Below, piece by piece: positions 15,447-24,464 of a stretch of 36,674 nucleotides of DNA. The stretch is from Candidatus Zipacnadia bacterium (GTDB lineage Bacteria > Armatimonadota > Zipacnadia > Zipacnadales > UBA5352), in assembly GCA_029821265.1 (NCBI GenBank), contig JALGTR010000008.1, forward strand, positions 1 to 36,674, given 5' to 3'. How positions within the stretch are numbered: the stretch's first letter is position 1; each line of letters starts with the position of its first letter. The position numbers were made by a program, and so were the translations under genes. Under the pieces are notes generated by a model, which was given only the letters and a program-made list of their open reading frames with translations, was not told the origin of the DNA and made no database searches.

Positions 15447-17141
15447 TCACTCGCCCGGACACTGCATCAGCAGACGGTAGCGCCGCCCCGCCTCAAGACG
15501 TGCGGTCGTCACCTCATGCTGCAGGCAGGCCCCATCCTCGTCAGCAATGCACGCAGGCACGGTCAGTTCGATCACGCAGTCGTCGTCCGCCTCCACCGAG
15601 TCCCGGCCGTAGAAGTGCAGCCAGGTGTCCTCGGGCTCCACGGTCGTGATCGCCAGGGGCTCGGTGACGTGTCGCACGATCGTCTCCACCCACTCATCGA
15701 GCAGCTCGGGGCTGTGATCGCCCGTGCCGTAGTACCACGCCCCTGTTGGCTCCCTGACGAATTGCACGGCGGTCTGCACTGCGATCGAGCTGAAGCCCTT
15801 CACGCCGTAGACGAGCGCCGTCGACACAAGCGGTGCCTCGCCGGTCTCGAAGCCCACGTCAAGCGTGGCCTGCACCTTCGTCCGGCGGTCGTTGAACTCG
15901 CGCGCGAACTCGTCCCACGCGAAGTACATGCGCTCCTTGAGGACGAAGTCGGTCTCGCCGAGTGCATCGTAGTAGTCGTTGCCGAGGACGCCCACGATCG
16001 CCTCCGGGTCGGCCTTGTGCACGGCCGCGACGATCTCCGAGAGCAGCTTCCAGTGCGCCCAGGCCAGTGAGTGCTCCGCGCCGGACACGCTGCCGCCCCG
16101 CCGTCCGGCCGAATCTGGCCAGAAGATCGTGCCGTCGAGGAAGATTCCGTCGAACCCAGCCTCAATGGCCGCAACTGCGCGCTTGACGAAGATCTCGCGC
16201 ACCTCGGGTCGGCGAATGTCGCCGAGCAGCCACGGACCGTCAGGGGTGTAGGGAGCGGTGTACACCTCGCCGCCGGAGTCCACCATGCCGATCGTCTCGG
16301 GCATCTCCTCCGTCACCTGCGCGGAGTGGCGCCTGAGCGCCCCCAGGTACTGATACGCCATCGCCTTTATGCCACGCTCGTGCAGAATCGGCGGTATCCA
16401 GTCATGTGTCCCGATCTCGCGCACGATGATCCAGTCGTAGACGTCCTGACAGGCATCCGCGATGTGGCGGTACTGCTCCGGTCCGTAGCTTTGCGCGGTC
16501 CAGCCACGGTAGGCCACCTGCATCATCCGCCCGGAGATGCCCCGGCCGACACCCGAGCGGGACTCGGTCGCCTCCTCAAGCCCGGGGAACTGCTCGACGC
16601 GCAGCGTGACCCGCTCGCCCTCGCCCAGCATCAGCTGGTCGCCCGCCACATCGAAGCCATCGTTGCGATACCGGTGGGCGAGCAGCAGCGCCCGCACCCG
16701 GCCGTCCTCGCTCGCCCTCAGCTGGAGCGACCACAGCTCGCGCGTGTCAACGACGAGCGCCCCGGCGTCGGTCAACAGCCCTGGCAGAGCAAGCCGCGGC
16801 ATGTTCAGGACATTGCGCTTGCTCGCCGAACTCCAGTCATAGGGGTAGCGCAGGACCAGTGGCTCGGCGACGTCCGTGACATTCATTGCATCGAGGCCGG
16901 GCGCCAGCGGCGTCAGCTCGTCGGCCTCCAGCGCGAATCCGACGCGATACGTGCCCTTGCGTGGCGCCACGAAGCTGAGGGTGACGGAGTCCCCGTCACG
17001 TTCGACGTGCAGCCCGGTCGCATCGGCGGGCGCCCCGTCCACCTCCAGCCACGGCCGAAGCCCGTCGATTGCGCCCTGCCCGAACGCTGCGCCATGCAGG
17101 CCGATTGCACAGATGATAGCACCCGTGAAGCAGTAGTTCAT
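15447..17141 (-). CDS. Secreted glycoside hydrolase-like TIM-barrel protein
   Basis: 564-residue predicted secreted protein. The signal peptide is about residues 1-22 (ends HGAAFGQG). Residues about 25-190 are beta-rich. A TIM-barrel region follows with YDWIIVREIG, GIKAMAYQYLG, GFDGIFLDGTIFWPDSAG and IVGVLGNDYYD, where Asp residues fall at strand ends as in glycosidases of the alpha-amylase or GHL type. A beta domain closes the protein. I cannot place it in a numbered GH family. ATG at 17141 has GGGAGG 7 bases upstream and starts the signal peptide; the open frame upstream is not supported. It diverges from a sulfatase, and the pair suggests degradation of a sulfated or decorated glycan. Confidence 0.75.
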   Translation of the reverse strand: MNYCFTGAIICAIGLHGAAFGQGAIDGLRPWLEVDGAPADATGLHVERDGDSVTLSFVAPRKGTYRVGFALEADELTPLAPGLDAMNVTDVAEPLVLRYPYDWSSASKRNVLNMPRLALPGLLTDAGALVVDTRELWSLQLRASEDGRVRALLLAHRYRNDGFDVAGDQLMLGEGERVTLRVEQFPGLEEATESRSGVGRGISGRMMQVAYRGWTAQSYGPEQYRHIADACQDVYDWIIVREIGTHDWIPPILHERGIKAMAYQYLGALRRHSAQVTEEMPETIGMVDSGGEVYTAPYTPDGPWLLGDIRRPEVREIFVKRAVAAIEAGFDGIFLDGTIFWPDSAGRRGGSVSGAEHSLAWAHWKLLSEIVAAVHKADPEAIVGVLGNDYYDALGETDFVLKERMYFAWDEFAREFNDRRTKVQATLDVGFETGEAPLVSTALVYGVKGFSSIAVQTAVQFVREPTGAWYYGTGDHSPELLDEWVETIVRHVTEPLAITTVEPEDTWLHFYGRDSVEADDDCVIELTVPACIADEDGACLQHEVTTARLEAGRRYRLLMQCPGE

Positions 17142-17245
17142 TGTCCAACCTCCCTGTGTGGGCCGCAACGAGGTTCGCCGCCCCCGGGATCGAGGCCTCC
17201 CGAGACGAACGGCGGGCAGGGCCACAGGCGCCACGTGACGAAGAT

Positions 17246-17266
17246 TTGACACAGTGGTGACGTCAA
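17246..17266. promoter_or_regulatory. TTGAC/GTCAA inverted repeat in a divergent promoter region
   Basis: TTGAC at 17246-17250 and GTCAA at 17262-17266, with 11 bases between, in the 154-base gap between the divergent glycosidase-like and sulfatase genes. Each arm also looks like a -35 box (TTGACA on the plus strand), but no good -10 lies at the right distance. It may be an operator shared by both genes. Weak evidence. Confidence 0.3.
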
Positions 17267-17295
17267 CAGCAGGCAGCAGCGGTAGGAGGGGCTCT

Positions 17296-18792
17296 ATGGC
17301 AACGCCGAACTTACTCTTCATCTATACCGATCAGCAGACCGCGGCGACCATGGCGGCGTATGGCAATGATCAGATCGAAACGCCCAACCTCGACCGGCTC
17401 GCGGACCGCAGCATCGTCTTCGAACGCGCCTACTGCACGCAACCTGTCTGCACGCCCTCACGATCCACGCTGCTGACTGGACTGTATCCCCACTCGGCGG
17501 GCTGCCTGAGTAACAACGATCCGCTTGACCGCGGCGTGCAATGCTTCCCGGAGCTTTCGGATTTCTCCGGGTACCGCACCGCGCACATGGGCAAGTGGCA
17601 CCTCGGGGACGAGATCTTCCCTCAGCACGGCTTCGACGAGTGGGTGAGCATCGAGGACGGCTACCGCGCGTACTACAGCCCCGGGCGCGATCGAAGCCAG
17701 CACTGTGACTACTGGCACTGGTTGACCGAGCAGGGCGTCGAGCCGCCCCCGAGTGAGGACGGCTTCAACGCGTTCAGCCGCCGGTTCGCCCGCGAACTGC
17801 CCGAGGAGCAGACGAAGGCAGCGTTCCTCGCCGAGCGCGCCTCCCGGTTTATCGAGGACTGCGGCAGCGATCCGTTTCTGCTTTACGTGAACTTCCTCGC
17901 CCCGCACCCGCCCTTCACCGGCCCGCGGAATGACCAGTACGACCCCGACGAGGTGCCGCTGCCAGCGAACTTCGACGCCGTTCCCGGCCCGAGGTCGCCG
18001 CTGCGCCATCGTCTGCTCTACGAGCACTTCCGTCGCCACGGCTGTGGCGGCCTGCCGCTGCGGACCGAGGATGACTGGCGTGTGCTGATCGCGCGCTACT
18101 GGGGACTTGTCTCGCACGTCGATGCGCAGATCGGCCGGATCCTCGACGCGGTTGAGCAGTTCGAGCGCGCGGATGAGACCATCATCGTGTTCACAAGCGA
18201 CCATGGTGAGATGGCCGGCGCGCACCGACTGTGTGCGAAGACCGTGATGTTCGAGGAGGCAACGCGCGTGCCGATGATGGTGCACGTGCCGTGGCTCGAC
18301 GAGCCTGCAGGACGTGTCCGGGCCCCGGTCAGCCAGATCGACCTCGTCCCGACGCTGCTGGATCTGCTGGGACGAGCTGTGCCGGCGCATCTGCAGGGAG
18401 AGACGCTGCGCCCGAGGCTTCACAACCTCGACGACTTCGCCGGTCGTGATGTCTTCATCGAATGGAACGGCCCTGACAACGCGGCGCTGAGCATCAATCA
18501 GCATCATATGCCCGAATACCTGGCGAATTTCACCACCTACGATGAGGCTATGCGGACGTTCTCTGCGCTGATTCGTACTATTATCACCAGCACCGGATGG
18601 AAGCTGAACTGCAGCGCGATCGGCGAACATGAGGTCTACAACCTGCAAGAGGATCCCGGCGAGACGAGGAATCTGATCGACGATCCGGCCGCCAAAGCGC
18701 TGCTGGCTAACCTGTACGACCGCATCGAGGACTGGCAGGAGAAGACCAACGACGACGACGTGCATCTGGGCGCGGCGCCGGCGATGCGCTGA
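17296..18792 (+). CDS. Sulfatase (formylglycine-type arylsulfatase family)
   Basis: 498-residue type I sulfatase, hydrolysing sulfate esters with a formylglycine made from Cys52 in CTPSRSTLLTG. The N-terminal metal site NLLFIYTDQQ and the distal VFTSDHGEMAGAH are present, as is HMGKWHLGD. No signal peptide is visible: MATPNLLFI begins directly with the first core strand, so the enzyme appears cytoplasmic, unlike most glycan-degrading sulfatases. ATG at 17296 follows GGAGGGG; an in-frame upstream GTG at 17254 would add 14 residues without a signal. The maturase needed for Cys oxidation is not in the window. The divergent neighbour is a secreted glycosidase-like protein. Substrate unknown. Confidence 0.92.
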   Translation: MATPNLLFIYTDQQTAATMAAYGNDQIETPNLDRLADRSIVFERAYCTQPVCTPSRSTLLTGLYPHSAGCLSNNDPLDRGVQCFPELSDFSGYRTAHMGKWHLGDEIFPQHGFDEWVSIEDGYRAYYSPGRDRSQHCDYWHWLTEQGVEPPPSEDGFNAFSRRFARELPEEQTKAAFLAERASRFIEDCGSDPFLLYVNFLAPHPPFTGPRNDQYDPDEVPLPANFDAVPGPRSPLRHRLLYEHFRRHGCGGLPLRTEDDWRVLIARYWGLVSHVDAQIGRILDAVEQFERADETIIVFTSDHGEMAGAHRLCAKTVMFEEATRVPMMVHVPWLDEPAGRVRAPVSQIDLVPTLLDLLGRAVPAHLQGETLRPRLHNLDDFAGRDVFIEWNGPDNAALSINQHHMPEYLANFTTYDEAMRTFSALIRTIITSTGWKLNCSAIGEHEVYNLQEDPGETRNLIDDPAAKALLANLYDRIEDWQEKTNDDDVHLGAAPAMR

Positions 18793-18819
18793 GCGGCGGG
18801 AGTCAGCTTGACTCGCCGC
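18793..18819 (+). terminator. Hairpin directly after the sulfatase stop, overlapping the mla promoter
   Basis: GAGTCA (18800-18805) pairs with TGACTC (18809-18814). After a 2-base bulge GCGGC (18793-18797) pairs with GCCGC (18815-18819). No U-tract. The right arm overlaps the -35 box of the mla promoter. Confidence 0.5.
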
Positions 18820-18837
18820 GCGGGCCCGCGTTATAAT
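18808..18837 (+). promoter_or_regulatory. Near-consensus sigma70 promoter for the mla-rplI-dnaB-pur run
   Basis: TTGACT at 18808-18813 and a perfect TATAAT at 18832-18837, with an 18-base spacer. Within the spacer lies the perfect 12-bp palindrome CGCGGGCCCGCG (18819-18830). The start site would be near 18844, about 40 bases before mlaE. This is the best promoter in the window. Confidence 0.85.
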
Positions 18838-18884
18838 TCGCTTGATCCTGTCAGGCGCACCAGCCCGGTCACGGAGCCTCCAGC

Positions 18885-19658
18885 GTGCTGTCAGCCATTG
18901 CCGCCCTCGGCGGATACGTCCTGAAGGTCCTGACCTTCTTCGGAGAGATGTCGGAGCTGCACCTGCGAACGCTTGTACATCTGTCGCGCGGCGACGTGGA
19001 ACTCCGCCCGACGGTGCAGCAGATGGCCACAGTGGGCGTCAGCTCGCTTCCAATCGTGGCTGTCACGATGCTCTTTTCGGGGATGGTCTTTTCGTACCAT
19101 GTGGCCGACCAGGCCAGCCTGCTGGGCGCCGGCGCATACGTGGGCTGGGCCGTCGCCGAGACGATGGCTCGAGAGCTGGGACCGGCGCTGACAGCGATCG
19201 TTGTTGCCGCGCGCGCAGGCTCGGCGATGGCGGCCGAGCTTGGCACTATGAAGGTTACCGAGCAGATCGATGCCCTGCGGACGATGGCGACGGACCCGGT
19301 GCAGTACCTCGTGGTCCCTCGTTACCTCGCAGGGCTTATAACGGTTCCGATGCTGGCCCTTCTGGCGGACGTCATCGGCACCGGCGGCGGCTTCATCATG
19401 GCGAATGCAACCGCCGGGCTGAGCATTGACGGCTATTTCGGCAGCATACCGGGGAACCTGAAGGCCTGGACGGTCGCGGCGGGTGTCATCAAGTCCATCT
19501 TCTTCGGGATCATCATCGCCGTGGTCGGCTGCCATCAGGGACTGTACACGGAGAAGGCGTCCGAAGAGGTCGGCCGCGCCACGACGCGGGCTGTCGTCTA
19601 CTGCATCATGCTTATCTACGCCGCGAACCTGGCACTGACGGTCGTGCTCTTCCCGTAG
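18885..19658 (+). CDS. mlaE: MlaE-family ABC transporter permease
   Basis: 257-residue inner-membrane permease of the MlaE/YrbE family, which with MlaF and an MCE protein moves phospholipids or other lipids between the membranes. It has several hydrophobic segments, and the family core ELGPALTAIVVAARAGSAMAAELG (read as two joined motifs) lies near residues 95-118, followed by VTEQIDALRTM. Length matches the family. GTG at 18885 has GGAG about 8 bases upstream; the leader from the TATAAT promoter is short. It is followed after 64 bases by the ATPase gene. Confidence 0.94.
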   Translation: MLSAIAALGGYVLKVLTFFGEMSELHLRTLVHLSRGDVELRPTVQQMATVGVSSLPIVAVTMLFSGMVFSYHVADQASLLGAGAYVGWAVAETMARELGPALTAIVVAARAGSAMAAELGTMKVTEQIDALRTMATDPVQYLVVPRYLAGLITVPMLALLADVIGTGGGFIMANATAGLSIDGYFGSIPGNLKAWTVAAGVIKSIFFGIIIAVVGCHQGLYTEKASEEVGRATTRAVVYCIMLIYAANLALTVVLFP

Positions 19659-19722
19659 CCGCCGGGGGCGCGGGCCAATCATATCCGAGACGACGCTCTC
19701 ACGCAGCGGGGAGCAGGGACTG

Positions 19723-20637
19723 GTGGAGATGGGGCGCACCGACGAGATGGTGACGGAAGCTGACCGGCTCGAGGACACCGCCACCGAGGAGTCCACCTGC
19801 ATGGAGGCAGGCGAAGAGACGCTGCGCCCCGGGGAAAAGCCAAAACCGCGAGCGGTCGATCGCACCGGTGAGCCGCTCGTCTCAGTGCGGCATGTCAGCT
19901 ACTCGGTTGACGACACCCCGATCCTCGAGGATATCTCGTTTGATGTCTATCGAGGCGAGATATTCGGGATCATGGGCATGTCGGGCTCGGGAAAGACCAC
20001 TCTCCTGCGCCTGCTGATCGGGTTGGAGCGGCCAACCAGCGGCCACGTATTCTTCAAGGGCGAGGACATCACCGTCCTCGACGAGGATGGCCTGAACCGG
20101 GTTCGCAAGGCGATGGGGATGTGCTTTCAGTACTCAGCGCTCTTTGACTCGATGACCGTCCGCGAGAATGTCGCCTTCGCCCTGCGCAATCGCAAGGACA
20201 TCCCTCGCTCGGAGATCGACAAGCGGGTCAGCGAGCTGCTGGAGACCGTTGAGATGGCCGGCACGGAGGACCGCATGCCTGCCGACCTCTCCGGTGGGAT
20301 GAAAAAGCGCGTCTCGATCGCCCGCGCGCTGATGGAGCAGCCCGAACTGATCCTCTACGATGAGCCCAGCAGCGGACTGGACCCGGTCATGGCGTGCAAT
20401 ATCACGGACCTGATCAAGAAGGTGCGCGACGACACCGGCTCGACGGTGATCGTCGTCTCGCATGACGTGCCCAACCTCCTGGGGATCGCAGACCGGGTCA
20501 TGATGCTGCACGACCGGCGCGTCCAGGTCATGGGAACGCCCGAGGAGCTTCGGGAGTCAGAGCTACCTACCGTGCGGCGGTTCGTGCACGGGCTCGGCAC
20601 CGGTCCGATGACCGAGCACTGCTCCCCAACGAGGTGA
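19723..20637 (+). CDS. mlaF: MlaF-family ABC transporter ATP-binding protein
   Basis: 304-residue ATPase partner of MlaE. Walker A is GMSGSGKTT near residue 84, the Q-loop is MCFQYSALFDSMTV, the signature is LSGGMKKRVSIARAL near 189, and Walker B is LILYDEPSSGLDP near 210. SALFDSMTV is characteristic of MlaF-type ATPases. An acidic N-terminal extension of about 50 residues precedes the ABC domain, which is unusual; GTG at 19723 or ATG at 19729 could be the start, and a much later start would remove the extension. It is 6 bases from the MCE gene, so coupling is likely. Confidence 0.94.
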   Translation: MEMGRTDEMVTEADRLEDTATEESTCMEAGEETLRPGEKPKPRAVDRTGEPLVSVRHVSYSVDDTPILEDISFDVYRGEIFGIMGMSGSGKTTLLRLLIGLERPTSGHVFFKGEDITVLDEDGLNRVRKAMGMCFQYSALFDSMTVRENVAFALRNRKDIPRSEIDKRVSELLETVEMAGTEDRMPADLSGGMKKRVSIARALMEQPELILYDEPSSGLDPVMACNITDLIKKVRDDTGSTVIVVSHDVPNLLGIADRVMMLHDRRVQVMGTPEELRESELPTVRRFVHGLGTGPMTEHCSPTR

Positions 20638-20643
20638 TGGCCG

Positions 20644-22218
20644 GTGTCCGCTGAGGCGAAAGTCGGTCTGCTCGTCATCGCCACCGCGCTCATCGCCCTG
20701 GCGGTGGCAGTCTTTCTCAGCGACGCCCTGCGCAACATCGGCGCGTACTCATTCACCGTGCAGTTTGCGAACGTTCAGGGTCTTGACACGGGGTCACCGG
20801 TCCGCTACTCCGGCAAGCGCATCGGGGACGTCTCGGCGATCGAGCTGACGGACTATCCCGGAAAGCCCGTGGCGGTGGAGCTGACCGTGAAGACCGACAA
20901 GGTCATCCACCGCGACGACAGCTTCGAGATCAAGCAGGGCTCGCTGGTTGGCGAGAAGTACGTTGAGATTACCCCCGCTGATCAGATCGATCCGGAGGAG
21001 CACAGGCCGGTCGAGCCGGGCGATGTTATCGAGGGCGGAGGTGCCTCCAGCGCCGAAGTCGTGATGGATGAAGCCCGACGGCTAATCGTCGCCGCGCGTG
21101 AGGCCGTCGATGCGGCGAACCTCGTGATCTCGGACGTTGAGACGCAGGAGAATCTGAAGCAGACCATCGCGAACCTCGAGAAAGCCACATCGCAGGCCGC
21201 AGTTGTAACCCAGAAAGCGATCGAGATCGTGGACGTCTTCGGAAGGGCGAGCGTTGAGAACGAGCGGCGCCTGGCGGCGATCATGCAGAATCTCATCGCA
21301 TCCTCCCGGGACATACGCGAGACCACGAAGGCGGTCGAGCGGATGGTGAGTGTCTCGCCGGTCCCGGCCCAGATGGCGGCCGCGGGCGATAACGTCCGAA
21401 AGGCGTCCGAGGACCTCGCAGCGATCTCGGCTGACGTCCGCCGCCGGGTCGAGGGCTCGACTATCGACGCCCGGGTTGAGGAGGCGCTGGCGGCGCTCCA
21501 GGAGGCCAGCGACAACATCCGGCAGATGACCGCGGACGCGCAGGCGCTGACGGGCGACGAGCAGCTGCATGCCGACATCCGGGCCACCCTGGAGAATGTC
21601 CGCAGGGCCTCCGAAAACCTGAAGGCCACGACCGAGCACGCGGAGAAGCTGCTCGGCGACGAGCAGATCAACGAAGATTTGCGCGCGGCGGTCTCCAACC
21701 TGCGCGCGACTACTGAGTCGAGCAGCGAGGCGATCAAGCAGGCCCAGGACGTGATGGCTGATCTTGAGGCCACGCTCGACAGTGTGCGCGAGACCCAGGA
21801 GATGTTCACACGGATTAGCGCCCGCACAAGGCTTCAGGGACGCGTGGCGAGTGATGATGGAGTGCGGACCGACGTGGCCGTGGACGTCCGCTTCGACCCC
21901 GAAGATGAGCACTACTGGCGGCTCGGAGTGCGGGACTTCGGGGACGCCGAGACCGTAGACGCCCAGATCACCGACCGCGCCGGCCCCGGCTGGCTGCGCG
22001 CGGGAATCTTCGGCAACAAGGTGGGCGTTGGGTACGACTGGGAGTACGATGGGCCCGAAGGCGCGATCGAGGCAGAGCTGTATGATCCTGACGACGCCCG
22101 CCTCGACCTGCGCTGGCGTCTTGCCGTGGAGAAGCGTTACGATCTGCTGTTGGGGATGGAGCGGGCGTTCAAGGACAACGATCCGATCATCGGCTTGCGC
22201 TATATGGAGGACTTCTGA
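20644..22218 (+). CDS. mlaD: MCE-domain (MlaD-like) protein with helical repeats and beta-rich C-terminus
   Basis: 524-residue substrate-binding component of the Mla-type transporter. One N-terminal membrane helix (about 5-28) anchors it. An MCE domain follows (about 32-118) with VQGLDTGSPVRYSGKRIG and GSLVGEKYVEIT. A long helical region of about 250 residues follows, including two tandem 34-residue repeats at 304-371. From about 395 to the end the sequence switches to alternating beta-strands (WRLGVRDFG, KVGVGYDWEYDG, LDLRWRLAVEKRYDLL) and ends in EDF, resembling outer-membrane barrel strands. This layout could bridge the periplasm. GTG start with GAGGTGATGG upstream. E. coli MlaD is only about 180 residues and lacks the long helical and C-terminal parts. 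Confidence 0.9.
   Translation: MSAEAKVGLLVIATALIALAVAVFLSDALRNIGAYSFTVQFANVQGLDTGSPVRYSGKRIGDVSAIELTDYPGKPVAVELTVKTDKVIHRDDSFEIKQGSLVGEKYVEITPADQIDPEEHRPVEPGDVIEGGGASSAEVVMDEARRLIVAAREAVDAANLVISDVETQENLKQTIANLEKATSQAAVVTQKAIEIVDVFGRASVENERRLAAIMQNLIASSRDIRETTKAVERMVSVSPVPAQMAAAGDNVRKASEDLAAISADVRRRVEGSTIDARVEEALAALQEASDNIRQMTADAQALTGDEQLHADIRATLENVRRASENLKATTEHAEKLLGDEQINEDLRAAVSNLRATTESSSEAIKQAQDVMADLEATLDSVRETQEMFTRISARTRLQGRVASDDGVRTDVAVDVRFDPEDEHYWRLGVRDFGDAETVDAQITDRAGPGWLRAGIFGNKVGVGYDWEYDGPEGAIEAELYDPDDARLDLRWRLAVEKRYDLLLGMERAFKDNDPIIGLRYMEDF
21553..21756 (+). repeat. Two tandem 34-codon repeats inside the MCE protein gene
   Basis: The copies begin with codons for GDEQLHADIRATLENVRRAS (21553) and GDEQINEDLRAAVSNLRATT (21655), exactly 102 bases apart. 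A more diverged unit precedes them. The repeats fit a coiled, helical rod. Confidence 0.7.
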
Positions 22219-22294
22219 GGCCGATTCGCCGGGGACGGAGCAACCAGCGCGGGATGCCCCCGGTCCCGCGAAAACACACGTGCCATCGAAGACG

Positions 22295-22314
22295 GCGGGC
22301 TGACCGAGGCCCGC
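22295..22314 (+). promoter_or_regulatory. Hairpin in the leader of rplI
   Basis: GCGGGC at 22295-22300 pairs with GCCCGC at 22309-22314, with an 8-base loop. A TTTT run follows at 22323-22326, 9 bases on, then AGGAGG for rplI. It could act as an attenuator between mlaD and rplI; the spacing to the T-run is too long for a classic terminator. Confidence 0.35.
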
Positions 22315-22342
22315 GGTGCCAATTTTCACCAGGAGGCTACTG

Positions 22343-22918
22343 ATGAAGGTCATACTGCTTGAGGACATTCCGCGCGTCGGCCATGAGGGCGACGTGCTCG
22401 ACGTTGCAGACGGTTACTTCCGCAACTACCTGGAGCCACGCGAGATGGCTGTGCGCGCGACCAAGGGCGCGATGCGCGACCTCGAGAATCGCCGTGACGC
22501 CATCGAGCGCCGCGACGAGCAGAAGCGCAAGCGAGCCCAGGAGAAGGTGAAGGAGCTGCGCGAGCGGCGGATCATCGTCAAGGCTCCGACCGGCGAGGGC
22601 GGCCGCCTGCACGGAAGCGTCACGACCGGCCAGATCTCCCAGGCCGCGGAGGAGCAGCTCAACATCATCATCGATCGGCGTGACATCGACATCCCCGAGC
22701 CGATCCGCGAGATCGGCGACTACCTGATCACCGCGAAGATCTACAAGGACGTCGAGACCGAGCTGCCCGTCCGCGTCGTGCCGATCGAGGACGAGCGCAG
22801 TCCCGAGGAGATCCTCGAGGAGATCGCCCAGGAGATCGCGGCTCGCGAGGCTGAAGAGGCAGCGGCCGAGGCCGAGGAAGAGGCAGCTGACGAGGAAGAC
22901 ACCGAAGGCGAGGAGTAG
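22343..22918 (+). CDS. rplI: 50S ribosomal protein L9 with long acidic C-terminal tail
   Basis: 191-residue bL9. The N-terminal rRNA-binding domain reads MKVILLEDIPRVGHEGDVLD and GYFRNYLEP. A long basic connecting helix follows, then the C-terminal domain with GRLHGSVTTGQI. The family is usually about 148 residues; the last 40 or so here are almost entirely Glu, Ala and Asp, an added acidic tail. ATG at 22343 is chosen because AGGAGG lies 7 bases upstream and it gives the canonical N-terminus. It stands between mlaD and dnaB; rplI next to dnaB is a common arrangement. Confidence 0.97.
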   Translation: MKVILLEDIPRVGHEGDVLDVADGYFRNYLEPREMAVRATKGAMRDLENRRDAIERRDEQKRKRAQEKVKELRERRIIVKAPTGEGGRLHGSVTTGQISQAAEEQLNIIIDRRDIDIPEPIREIGDYLITAKIYKDVETELPVRVVPIEDERSPEEILEEIAQEIAAREAEEAAAEAEEEAADEEDTEGEE

Positions 22919-22931
22919 ATTGCGGACTGCA

Positions 22932-22961
22932 GGTGCCGCCGCGCCGCCCGGCGGCGGCACC
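22932..22961 (+). terminator. GC hairpin between rplI and dnaB
   Basis: 11-bp stem: GGTGCCGCCGC at 22932-22942 pairs with 22951-22961, 8-base loop. No U-tract follows. It may reduce read-through from ribosomal protein expression into dnaB, or simply stabilise the rplI message. Confidence 0.5.
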
Positions 22962-23016
22962 AGAAGGGGGATGCCGGGCGGACCACAGAAACACCAGCAG
23001 ATCGCCGGAGGTCCAC

Positions 23017-24464
23017 ATGCCCGACGACGGCATCACCCGGACACTGGACAGGCTCTCCGACCGCCTGCCACCGCAGGATCTTGAGGCCGAGCAGGCGACC
23101 CTCGGCGCCATGCTCATGGAGGCAGGCGCCGTGAGTCGCGCGATGGCAATCGTCGATGAGGAGGACTTCTATCGCGAGGCCCATCGCATCATCTTCTCCT
23201 CCATCAAGGCGGTGGAGGAGGCCGGCGATCCGGTGGACGTGGTGACCGTCGGAGCGGAGCTGCGGCGACGCGGCAAGCTGGAGGCCGTCGGCGGGGGTGA
23301 GTACCTTACGGCGCTTATCGGTGAGGTCCCGACCACCGCTCACGTTGTACGCTACGCGACGATCGTTCACGATAAGGCCGTCCTGCGACGTCTGATCGCC
23401 GCCGGGTCGAAGATCCAGGCCATCGCCTATGACGATCCCGAGGACATTCAGGCGGCCCTCGACCAGGCGGAGCAGACCATCTTCAGCATCGCACAGCAGC
23501 GGTCCACGCGGGACTACGAGCACATCGCTCCCCTTGTCGCGGACACATTCAATCACCTTGAGGAGGTCTTCAACCGCAAGGGCTTCCTCACCGGAGTGCC
23601 CACAGGCCTCACCGAGTTCGATAAGATGACCTCCGGCCTGCAGAACGGGGACCTTATCATCATCGCGGGCCGCCCATCGATGGGCAAGACCTCGCTGATG
23701 GTGAATAACATCGCGATGCACGCGGCCATCAACGAGGAGAAGCCGACCGGCGTGGGGATCTTCTCGCTGGAGATGTCGGCCGGCCAGCTGGCCGAGATGC
23801 TGCTGTGCGGCCGCGCCCGCGTCAACTCATGGCGACTGCGGCGCGGACAGGCCACCAAGCCCGAGTGGGGACGCATCGGCAAGGCCGTCGGCTATCTCGC
23901 CGGGGCGCCGATCTTTATCGATGACACCCCCGGCATCTCGATCATGGAGCTGCGGTCGAAGGCCCGGCGGATGAAGGCTCAGCATGACATCGGCCTGATC
24001 TGCGTGGACTACCTGCAGCTTGTCACCACAGAGCGTCGCTCGCAGGAGAACCGCCACCAGGAGATTGGCGAGGTCGCCCGCGCGATGAAGGCCCTCGCGC
24101 GCGAACTGAACATCCCTGTCGTCATCGGCTCTCAGCTCTCGCGAAACGTTGAGCGGCGCGAGGACAAGCGCCCCATCCTCTCGGACCTTGCCGAATCCGG
24201 CTCGATCGAGGCCGAGGCGGACATCGTCTGCCTCCTCTACCGGGAGAGCTACTACCAGCGCAAACGCGACGCCGAGGAGGTCGAGGCGGAGGCCAGATCC
24301 GCCGCCGCGCAGGAGACATCCTCCCCGCGCGACGAGATCGACATAGCCGAGCTGATCATCGGCAAGCACCGCAACGGCCCGGTCGGCACAGTCAAGCTGG
24401 GCTTCAAACAGAACTCTCGCATCTTTGAGAATATCGACCTGTTCCGGGAAGCTGAGGTCTACGA

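Noticed and set aside
20784-20812. TTGACA-17-TACTCC inside mlaD as an internal promoter
   Set aside because: The -10 is poor and it lies in the MCE-domain coding sequence; likely chance.
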